This document shows, piece after piece, positions 1 through 5,173 of a stretch of DNA of 5,173 nt. Every line of letters begins with the position of its first letter. The first letter of the stretch is position 1. The stretch comes from Balneolaceae bacterium (lineage in GTDB: Bacteria; Bacteroidota; Rhodothermia; Balneolales; Balneolaceae), in NCBI GenBank assembly GCA_003555185.1, contig PWFZ01000075.1, positions 1-5,173 on the forward strand. The letters are read 5' to 3'. A program made the translations under genes and the position numbers. The notes beneath the pieces are model-generated. The model did not search any database. It was not told where the DNA came from and saw nothing but the letters and a program-made list of their open reading frames with translations.

Positions 1-173
1 ACTTCAATTGCATCCTGAAAATCAGTTCTGCGATCAAATGAGATCATCTCTTCAGGGTTCACATATTCCCGTGGAATTTGTTCACCACTTTGTGCCGCCG
101 ATATTTCCGCAAAGCCCATCCATATAAAAGCTATAACTAACAATGTCCGTATCATTTTGTGACTTTTTTTCAT
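1..173 (-). CDS. Exported protein, probable PilQ/GspD-type secretin, N-terminal fragment
   Basis: This is the first 58 codons of a gene that runs off the left edge. The protein begins MKKSHKMIRTLLVIAF, a basic N-region followed by a hydrophobic core to about residue 22. A likely signal peptidase I site follows Ser25-Ala26-Ala27, giving a mature protein that starts at about Gln28. The mature start is polar and includes EYVNPEEMISFDRRTDFQDA, which resembles the lead-in to the first periplasmic domain of secretins, though too little is present to prove it. The start codon overlaps the TGA of the upstream PilO-PilP gene (ATGA) and has an AAAGG Shine-Dalgarno sequence 7 nt before it, so the start is well supported. 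A secretin is expected directly after pilM-N-O-P in pilus operons. The identity as secretin is mainly inferred from this position and the signal peptide; another exported pilus protein is possible. Confidence 0.6.
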   Translation of the reverse strand, partial: MKKSHKMIRTLLVIAFIWMGFAEISAAQSGEQIPREYVNPEEMISFDRRTDFQDAIE

Positions 174-1021
174 CGTTCTACCTTTAACGTAATTAATTCG
201 ATTATTCCGCCTTTATTGAGCTGAAATACTGCTTCACCAGTATTCATATTCAGAGACTGCAAACGCCCTAAATATACCCGATCATTTTGTTGAAGAGTTA
301 CCATTCTTCCTTCCTGGTTTAGCAAATACACTCTGTCTCTTCCTATTCCTACAAGACTACTCTCTTCCACACTTACAAGGTTATCTTCATTCGGTTCAAC
401 GTTTCGAATAAGCGGATAGAAAGGATTTTGTCTGGATATGGGAATCGAACCGGAAACTCCCGGCGTCTGGCGAGTACTTAAAATATTTTCTCTGTCGTAA
501 AAACTTTGAAGTCTGAAGTTAAAATTTACATCGCCATAACTTCCCACTTCATTAATAGGTGTTATTACAATATTACTGATCTTTTGAACCGGCTCGCTAT
601 TTTCAATACGGGTTATAAAATTAAGTACGGATCTGTACGAACCCCGTCCATCAACTTGTGATTGTAAAGTCCCATATTGTCCGGCTCTGGTTGAATCGTT
701 AAACACAAAGTCGAACTCTAATGGATCAGTGGAATTTATGATCGATAGAAATCGAAAAGTTTCATCAGGATTATTGTTATCGAACAGTGTTTTTTCGAAA
801 CTTTCTATAAATGCTTTCGACTCTTCATAGCGTTCGAGGGTTGCAGGTAATTCTGCGGCTGTTTCACTCAACACAGCATATTCAGAATCCAACTGGGTAA
901 CCTCCTGATCTAATCTGTCAATTTGTGGTTTTTGTACAAATTCAAAATAGGCATACCCCCCACCCGAAATAAGGCTCAAAACCACTAAAAGTATAATTGT
1001 ATTTCGTATCGCGTATGACAT
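170..1021 (-). CDS. pilO: PilO-PilP fusion protein, pilus inner-membrane alignment complex
   Basis: This 283-residue inner-membrane protein probably links the PilM-PilN platform to the outer-membrane secretin. Residues 1-7 are a short cytoplasmic tail and 8-25 a single membrane helix (IILLVVLSLISGGG). Residues about 30-78 are a charged, helix-forming coiled-coil region. Residues about 85-175 look like the PilO ferredoxin-like domain, including the family-typical GRGSYRSVLNFITRIE (125-140). A Gly/Pro/Ser-rich linker (about 183-198) leads to a C-terminal domain (199-283) that starts NPFYPLI and contains LVGIGRDRVYLL, a QNDRVYLGRLQSL segment and a final hydrophobic strand ending in LKVER. This is the pattern of the PilP/GspC homology-region beta-sandwich. 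PilP is normally a separate lipoprotein; no lipobox is seen here, and anchoring would come from the PilO helix. It starts 3 nt after the PilM-PilN stop with no Shine-Dalgarno at normal spacing, so coupling is likely. Certainty is high for the PilO part and moderate to high for the PilP part. Confidence 0.82.
   Translation of the reverse strand: MSYAIRNTIILLVVLSLISGGGYAYFEFVQKPQIDRLDQEVTQLDSEYAVLSETAAELPATLERYEESKAFIESFEKTLFDNNNPDETFRFLSIINSTDPLEFDFVFNDSTRAGQYGTLQSQVDGRGSYRSVLNFITRIENSEPVQKISNIVITPINEVGSYGDVNFNFRLQSFYDRENILSTRQTPGVSGSIPISRQNPFYPLIRNVEPNEDNLVSVEESSLVGIGRDRVYLLNQEGRMVTLQQNDRVYLGRLQSLNMNTGEAVFQLNKGGIIELITLKVER
181..185 (-). promoter_or_regulatory. Ribosome-binding site of the secretin-like gene
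   Basis: The minus strand reads AAAGG here, 7 nt before the ATG at 173-171 and inside the last codons of the PilO-PilP gene. It is the clearest Shine-Dalgarno-like sequence before any start in the window; the other starts have none at normal spacing. With the ATGA overlap it suggests translational coupling plus independent loading for the downstream gene. Confidence 0.5.
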
Positions 1022-1024
1022 CTG

Positions 1025-2719
1025 CTATTGGTTAGTCAATTCCTGAAAATCACGGGTATAACCGGGTGTAAATCTACTTTCGTCTTCAATCACTTTACGT
1101 ATCATCATTGTAAAGAAAAATACATCTCGCTCACGCAGCTCCTGTCTTCTTACATTTAACAGTGTAACAGTATCAAACTGTCTTGCCAATTGAGGGATTC
1201 GATCTCGGTGCATGGAGTATCCATCAACCATAATTACATCACCGTTTTGCCTGAATGAATTAAGCCACATTCCTCCCACATTTTGTACAGCCTGATTAAA
1301 TGTATCAAGAGTAACCGTCCATTGAATATTATCTTCACTGAGGTCCGTAAGAAGTGTAAGCTGCTCCTGCATCATACCAAGTTCAGCGGTTAGCATTTCA
1401 ACTTCTTCAGCGATGGGACGTACTTCTGTAATTGAGTTTTGGACTCTGTTTTTTTGTAACTCCAATGAATCTATCTCACTGGCATATTCCATATAAAAAT
1501 GATTCAATATCAACGGGCATAAACCAATGAACAACAATAAAATAACTCCATGCCATTGGAGTTTAAATATTTTCTGTCTGTCTGCAATATAAGTAGGTAA
1601 GAACGACAGGCGAATATTTTTACTAATGTCTGATTTTGCAGCTAACGAAGCTAACCCAATGGTAGTGGTAAAAGATGGTACAACACTTCTAATTTCTTCA
1701 TTAAAAGTTAGGATCTCTTCATCGAAGGAGAAATCTTCGACTTTTAAGTCAGTAAAACTAGTCCGGAAAAAATCAAGAACCTTATCGCCAAGAGGGTTAT
1801 TAAATACAATTAATTTATCCAGACCCGGTACTTCCCCGGTATCAAGTTGGAAAAGTATCTTAGAGAAGATGGTATTCAGGAAATTCTTCTGATTGGTCCC
1901 CTCATTAATCAGCGGTGAAATCTGCAGCACCACGTCGCCAGACATAAATATTAAACGGCATTTGTTCTTACTGATGTGTAATAAGCCTGTTATTTCATTG
2001 TCGATTGCCTGGTAGTGCTCCTTAAACATACCAACCATCACAGACTCATCTGCGACAGTGTCTGTTATAAAATAATTCCTATTAAATTCTTCTTGTGCTT
2101 CTTTTACAATTTGAAGTGTTGCTGACTCTTCATCAGTAGAACCAATAACCAAAACACCGTCTTCCCGAATGTAATAGTCATAAAGATCTTTATTATGCAG
2201 GTCTCCATAAATAGCGTGGAGCTTTTCATTTACATATTCAAGAAGTACCTTTTTCTTCATTTCAGTAAACTCACCATCTCTCAATAACTGGAAAATGGTA
2301 TCGCCGGTAGGAACATTTAAGGCAATTTGTTTTTTTGATTTCCCTAGAGATTCCAGGTAATCAAAAATGAGCATAGCATTAGATTGGGGAGTAGCAGCCT
2401 CTGTCGCTAAATCGGTGTCATCATCATCAAAGCCGAAATCATCATCCATTTCATCGAGATCAATTTCATCGAGGAAAATGTCTTCTGGATCATCGCCATC
2501 ATCGTCAAGCCCAAATATTACATCTTCATCTGTCTCGGCATCATCAAAAATTTCATCTGTTGTGAGTTCTTTTTGATCAGACTTTTTCTCTATTGGTTGG
2601 ACAAGTTTTAGTTTATCAAGACGTATAATTTCGAGTTGCTTTTTAACATAGCCTACCCGAGCAATTTTAATTACATCTTCATCTAAACTAATCCCAATAT
2701 ATTCTTTTACTGTAGCCAT
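1025..2719 (-). CDS. pilM: PilM-PilN fusion (GspL-like architecture), pilus inner-membrane platform
   Basis: This 564-residue protein joins two pilus proteins that are usually separate. Residues 1-365 resemble PilM, the cytoplasmic actin-like protein: it opens with EYIGISLDEDVIKIARV, where PilM has its first phosphate-binding strand pair, and ends with TTIGLASLAA (352-361), matching the family's GLAL segment. Residues 51-104 are a very acidic insertion. Residues 369-375 (IRLSFLP) correspond to the INLLP motif at the PilN N-terminus that binds PilM. Then come a membrane helix (about 390-409), a coiled coil (about 412-460), and a PilN periplasmic domain (about 461-545) with the typical WLNSFRQNGD and GYSMHRDRIPQLAR. 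The topology equals GspL of type II secretion, but the retained INLLP-like motif and neighbouring pilT favour PilM-PilN. The first phosphate loop lacks the usual Gly-Ser/Thr, so nucleotide binding is doubtful. The ATG follows two in-frame TAA codons that end pilT, with no Shine-Dalgarno, which suggests coupled translation. Confidence 0.85.
   Translation of the reverse strand: MATVKEYIGISLDEDVIKIARVGYVKKQLEIIRLDKLKLVQPIEKKSDQKELTTDEIFDDAETDEDVIFGLDDDGDDPEDIFLDEIDLDEMDDDFGFDDDDTDLATEAATPQSNAMLIFDYLESLGKSKKQIALNVPTGDTIFQLLRDGEFTEMKKKVLLEYVNEKLHAIYGDLHNKDLYDYYIREDGVLVIGSTDEESATLQIVKEAQEEFNRNYFITDTVADESVMVGMFKEHYQAIDNEITGLLHISKNKCRLIFMSGDVVLQISPLINEGTNQKNFLNTIFSKILFQLDTGEVPGLDKLIVFNNPLGDKVLDFFRTSFTDLKVEDFSFDEEILTFNEEIRSVVPSFTTTIGLASLAAKSDISKNIRLSFLPTYIADRQKIFKLQWHGVILLLFIGLCPLILNHFYMEYASEIDSLELQKNRVQNSITEVRPIAEEVEMLTAELGMMQEQLTLLTDLSEDNIQWTVTLDTFNQAVQNVGGMWLNSFRQNGDVIMVDGYSMHRDRIPQLARQFDTVTLLNVRRQELRERDVFFFTMMIRKVIEDESRFTPGYTRDFQELTNQ
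2408..2569 (-). other. Acidic low-complexity insertion in the PilM domain
   Basis: These 54 codons (residues 51-104 of the PilM-PilN protein) encode 29 Asp or Glu residues and no Lys or Arg; the Lys/Arg-free stretch continues to residue 126. Runs such as DDDGDDPED and FGFDDDDTD alternate with single hydrophobic residues (IF, FLDEIDLDEM). The DNA is rich in GAT/GAA/GAC codons, visible on the plus strand as repeated tcatc. The segment lies between the first beta strands of the actin-like fold and the next recognisable PilM block (QIALNVPTGDTIF), so it is probably a disordered cytoplasmic loop. Its function is unknown; the hydrophobic spacing could suit a docking peptide. Confidence 0.75.
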
Positions 2720-2722
2720 TTA

Positions 2723-3970
2723 TTAATATTCAAGATCATTTAAGAGCTGCTGAAGTCGCTTTTTATTATTGGCGTTATTAAACGCTTCTTCCTTAGAAAT
2801 TTTGCCGGAATCATATAACCTTTTCAAATCTTGTTCCATAGTAATCATTCCTAATTCGCTGCCTTCTGATAGCATCTGATAAATCTCATTTATGTTATCA
2901 TTACGTATTGCAGCTCTAACGGATGGGGAAACAATTAAAACTTCTTTGGCCATCACACGCTTTCCATCCAGACTTGGAACCAATTTTTGACTAATAACAC
3001 AGGTTAAAACATCCGCAAGACGGGATCTTACGCGGTTTTGCTCCTCAGTAGGAACCTCACCTAAAATACGCTCAATACTTTCCATTGCTGAAGATGTGTG
3101 AAGCGTTCCAAACGTTTTGTGACCCGAATCCGTAATTTCGAGAGTGGTAAGAATGGTTTCCGGATCCCTAAGCTCACCGATAACAATAATATCGGGATCC
3201 TGACGAAGAGCCTGTACAGCTCCGTTTTTAAATGAAGTTACATCACGGCCAACTTCCCTGTGCCTCACAACTGAGCGGATGGGCTTATGAATAAGCTCAA
3301 CTGGTGATGCGATGATCACAATATGCGAATCAACCGTTCTATTATTAGCATCGATTATTGTATCCAGCGTACTGGATTTACCGGAACCGGTGATCCCTGT
3401 AACCAGTGTTAACCCATATTTATAGTATTTCAGGCTTAACGCTTTAGCAACCTCCGGATGGACCCCAAGACTTTTAAACGGACGAATTTCGGCATCTATT
3501 TTCCGCATGTTTAAGGCCAGGTGTTCCAAATCGAAATAGATATTTGCTCTGAAACGCTGATCAGGCCCCTCGCCATAATTAATTGAATGAGAAAAATCGA
3601 TACTACGTTCTTTAAACAGAAGTTCTCGCTGTGCTTTAGTTAAGATATTATGAAGCAGTACATCTGTCTCCTTCTTTTCTAAATCAACATCCAGCTTAAG
3701 GGGGGATTTTTTCCCAAATATTCGATACCAGATTTTACCGTCACACCCCGCTCCACCGATATCAATATCCGATGCATCATTTTTTTTCATGTAGAGTAAA
3801 AAGGCTTCCAAAGCATCTTTTAACTCCACACGTTGAGCATCTTCAAGTGAATTGAGCATGTCTCCTATAGCAGCATGATATTCCAGCCCCCTGAGAGACG
3901 ACGGTATTTTATTCACCAAAGGCTTTGTTATGTCCCTAATTGCCGTCAGCGATATTTTTGTTGATGACAT
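2723..3970 (-). CDS. pilT: PilT-like pilus retraction ATPase with altered Asp box
   Basis: This 415-residue cytoplasmic hexameric ATPase of the PilT/secretion-ATPase family would power pilus depolymerisation. After an unusual extension of about 50-60 residues, the PilT N-terminal domain starts near FLLYMKKNDASDIDI (57-71). The core carries Walker A GITGSGKS (192-199), Walker B within LRQDPDIIVIGELRD (255-269, catalytic Glu266), and the His box SGHKTFGTLHT (His284, His291). The C-terminal domain has the PilT-type SVRAAIRN (350-357, where PilT has AIRNLIRE) and GMITMEQDL (374-382). The Asp box, normally EDPIE, reads ASPVE (221-225), so two acidic residues are lost while Glu225 stays. PilT is usually near 345-350 residues; the extra length is N-terminal. 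No Shine-Dalgarno precedes the ATG, but an earlier start is excluded by lack of homology-like sequence upstream. The C-terminal half lacks the CxxC zinc site of PilB/GspE, which separates it from assembly ATPases. It could be a PilU-like accessory motor rather than the main PilT. Confidence 0.9.
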   Translation of the reverse strand: MSSTKISLTAIRDITKPLVNKIPSSLRGLEYHAAIGDMLNSLEDAQRVELKDALEAFLLYMKKNDASDIDIGGAGCDGKIWYRIFGKKSPLKLDVDLEKKETDVLLHNILTKAQRELLFKERSIDFSHSINYGEGPDQRFRANIYFDLEHLALNMRKIDAEIRPFKSLGVHPEVAKALSLKYYKYGLTLVTGITGSGKSSTLDTIIDANNRTVDSHIVIIASPVELIHKPIRSVVRHREVGRDVTSFKNGAVQALRQDPDIIVIGELRDPETILTTLEITDSGHKTFGTLHTSSAMESIERILGEVPTEEQNRVRSRLADVLTCVISQKLVPSLDGKRVMAKEVLIVSPSVRAAIRNDNINEIYQMLSEGSELGMITMEQDLKRLYDSGKISKEEAFNNANNKKRLQQLLNDLEY

Positions 3971-4089
3971 TTTTTGTAATGATCAGTTTTATAAAAAGAA
4001 CGAGTTGGACTTATATAGAGCACTCGGGAAAAGGTTTGTTACAAAATAACTACTAAAACCTGCAGTAATACGAGCTTAAATAGAAATAT
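3971..4089 (-). promoter_or_regulatory. Intergenic region before pilT with imperfect inverted repeat; possible internal promoter
   Basis: At 119 nt this is the longest gap between genes in the window. It is AT-rich and contains an imperfect inverted repeat: AGGTTT (4032-4037) pairs with AAACCT (4056-4061), and inside them GTTA (4038-4041) pairs with TAAC (4047-4050), with a 5-nt bulge on one arm. Short outer arms CTCG (4023-4026) and CGAG (4071-4074) could extend it. On the minus strand TATATAA (4017-4011) and TATAAA (3995-3990) look like -10 elements, but no well-spaced -35 is apparent. No U-tract follows the repeat as in a strong intrinsic terminator. The gap may hold a promoter or operator for the pilT-pilMN-pilOP-secretin unit; the assignment is weak. 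Confidence 0.25.
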
Positions 4090-4584
4090 CTACTTGTTTA
4101 AAATTCTTTTCTTCAAATTGTAGAGCTGAGTATTCATATTTAATATTTTCTTCTGCTGAATCTCAATAATATTTTTTGTGAATATGTTAAATAACTTTTC
4201 AGGCCTTTTTCTAAAATAATTGAGTACTTCATATCTTTCATATTTCAAAAGAAGAGAATCAGTTTCGCATAAAACTTTAGCCATTCTGTTATTTTTGCTA
4301 AATAAAAATGTTTCACCCAAAAAGCTGCTTCTTTCCAGTGTAGCCAGTTCAATATTATCTTTCCATACCGATACTTTACCATCAGCTATAAGGTATGCAG
4401 AGTTCACATATTCGCCTTCACCAATTACGAGATCCCCCATGCTAAACCTTTCCTCCACACCTAACTCTAAAAATGCCAGTACATCTTCATGATGGAAATT
4501 ATTCAGCAAATGAGGAGGATTTTTAAGAAAATCTCTAATATGCTGTTTTAATATGTCTGACTGATTGTTTTGAAGGTTTTCCAT
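4090..4584 (-). CDS. Stand-alone cyclic-nucleotide-binding domain protein
   Basis: This 164-residue soluble protein has one CRP/PKA-type cyclic-nucleotide-binding fold. An N-terminal helical stretch (1-35) leads to the beta-barrel: RFSMGDLVIGEGEYVNSAYL (46-65), IADGKVSVWKDN (66-77), and a phosphate-binding cassette FLGETFLFSKNNRMAKV (88-104). In the cassette Glu91 and Arg100 stand where the residues that hold the ribose and cyclic phosphate lie in cAMP/cGMP-binding members, at the PKA-like spacing of nine. A helical tail (about 115-164) follows with ELIN-like charged residues, too short for the winged-helix DNA-binding domain of CRP (about 210 residues in total), so it is probably not a transcription factor. 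It lies 13 nt after the assembly ATPase and before the PilT-like gene, hinting at a role in cyclic-nucleotide control of the pilus motors or in a protein-protein adaptor. The ligand cannot be read from sequence. No Shine-Dalgarno is seen before the ATG. Confidence 0.85.
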   Translation of the reverse strand: MENLQNNQSDILKQHIRDFLKNPPHLLNNFHHEDVLAFLELGVEERFSMGDLVIGEGEYVNSAYLIADGKVSVWKDNIELATLERSSFLGETFLFSKNNRMAKVLCETDSLLLKYERYEVLNYFRKRPEKLFNIFTKNIIEIQQKKILNMNTQLYNLKKRILNK

Positions 4585-4597
4585 GGTTTATAAATAA

Positions 4598-5173
4598 TTA
4601 ATCGTCTACTGTAATTGCAATAATCTCCTCAACGGTTGTTAATCCACTCATTATTCTCTCCCGTCCCGAAGCTCTAAGTGTAAGCATTCCGTTCTTTACT
4701 GCCTGATCCTTAATTTTTTCTTCATCAATTTCACCACCCGATTCTAAAATGATTCGTTTGATATCTTTGCTGAAATACAACGCTTCCATAATGGCAGCTC
4801 TTCCTTTATAACCTGTACCAAAGCATTTTTCACAACCTACTGCTTTATAAAACGTATTGTTTTTTATTTCTTCGTCATTAAACCCTATTCCCTTTAACAT
4901 TTACGGATGCGGTTCATAGACTTCTTTACACTTACAAAGCCTGCGAACCAGTCGCTGTGCCATAATTAAATTCACAGCATTAGCAATCAAAAATGGCTCG
5001 ATTCCCATCTTATAAAGACGGGAAACCGCACTGGGAGCATCATTCGTGTGAAGCGTTGAAAAAGTAAGGTGACCGGTATTTGCCATTTTAATAGCCACTT
5101 CAGCGGTCTGTAAATCACGCATCTCACCAACAAGCACAATATCGGGGTCATGCCGCAAAATCCCACGAATTGC
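4598..5173 (-). pseudogene. pilB: PilB/GspE-type assembly ATPase, C-terminal part, interrupted by an in-frame stop
   Basis: This is the last 191 residues of a gene whose 5' part lies beyond the right edge; family members are usually about 560 residues. It carries the secretion-ATPase signature [16 protein letters not shown] (Walker B with catalytic Glu), the His box [14 protein letters not shown], and the zinc-binding region RRLCKCKE ... VGCEKCFGTGYKGR typical of PilB/GspE but absent from PilT. In the same frame a TAA at 4903-4901 falls between YEPHP and MLKGIGF, where relatives continue without a break, often with Glu (P-x-P-E). A single change of GAA or CAA to TAA would explain it. Downstream homology continues perfectly to a second TAA at 4600-4598. 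An ATG directly follows the stop, so re-initiation could give a separate 100-residue C-terminal piece. Whether this is a true pseudogene, a split but working protein, or a base error is undecided. The first zinc half-site reads C-x-C instead of C-x-x-C. Confidence 0.8.
4901..4903 (-). other. Premature in-frame TAA in the PilB/GspE-like gene
   Basis: The minus strand reads CCG TAA ATG TTA AAG, dividing the assembly ATPase between its two zinc half-sites. The two sides share one frame and together match one continuous family domain, so this is a substitution rather than a frameshift. It would remove the last 100 residues unless it is read through, re-initiated, or a sequencing error. Confidence 0.85.

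Noticed and set aside
1626..1892. Plus-strand open frame of 88 codons
   Set aside because: It lies wholly inside the well-supported PilM-PilN gene on the other strand and its product resembles nothing I recognise.
2408..2569. Tandem nucleotide repeat or CRISPR-like array at the tcatc-rich segment
   Set aside because: The repetition is irregular and codon-driven (Asp/Glu codons); there is no constant repeat and spacer pattern.
2367..2576. Plus-strand open frame encoding a Ser-rich 69-residue product
   Set aside because: It is the antisense of the Asp/Glu-rich insertion of PilM-PilN; GAT/GAA repeats read backwards give Ser codons. There is no start context and no recognisable domain.
4220..4492. 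Plus-strand open frame of 90 codons
   Set aside because: It is antisense to the cyclic-nucleotide-binding gene, whose motifs are clear; its Ser/Leu-rich product is a typical shadow.
4090..4584. CRP/FNR-type transcription regulator
   Set aside because: The protein stops after the cyclic-nucleotide domain and a short helical tail; there is no room for the winged-helix DNA-binding domain.
4901..4903. Stop-codon reassignment as the reason for the internal TAA
   Set aside because: TAA also ends the PilT-like gene and the ATPase itself, TAG ends two genes and TGA one, so the standard code fits.

Overview
The window holds one run of minus-strand genes for a type IV pilus / type II secretion-like machine, read from right to left. 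In order of transcription they are: the C-terminal part of a PilB/GspE-type assembly ATPase with an in-frame stop (4598-5173), a stand-alone cyclic-nucleotide-binding domain protein (4090-4584), a PilT-like retraction ATPase (2723-3970), a PilM-PilN fusion (1025-2719), a PilO-PilP fusion (170-1021), and the start of a secreted protein that is probably the outer-membrane secretin (1-173). Both end genes run off the window. The plus strand carries no convincing gene.

The junctions are tight: 13 nt between the ATPase and the cyclic-nucleotide-binding gene, then a 119-nt gap (3971-4089), then 3 nt (a second stop codon), 3 nt, and an ATGA overlap. The last four genes therefore look like one co-transcribed unit. 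The 119-nt gap is the only place with room for a separate promoter or a regulatory hairpin.

The main biological point is a condensed alignment complex. In classical pili PilM (cytoplasm), PilN and PilO (inner membrane) and PilP (lipoprotein contacting the secretin) are four proteins. Here the same modules lie in the same order on two polypeptides, PilM-PilN and PilO-PilP. PilM-PilN resembles GspL of type II secretion in topology, yet a PilT-family ATPase sits beside it, which favours a retractable pilus. Three departures from family norms add interest: a strongly acidic insertion in the PilM part, a changed Asp box in the PilT-like ATPase, and a cyclic-nucleotide sensor domain between the two motor genes.

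Organism: the DNA is AT-rich by eye, ribosome-binding sites are mostly absent, and the genes encode envelope-spanning pilus parts, so this is a Gram-negative-type bacterium. Scarce Shine-Dalgarno sites and the overall style fit the Bacteroidota/Balneolota/Rhodothermota side of the tree. That placement is inference only. The genetic code looks standard: TAA, TAG and TGA each end at least one gene here.
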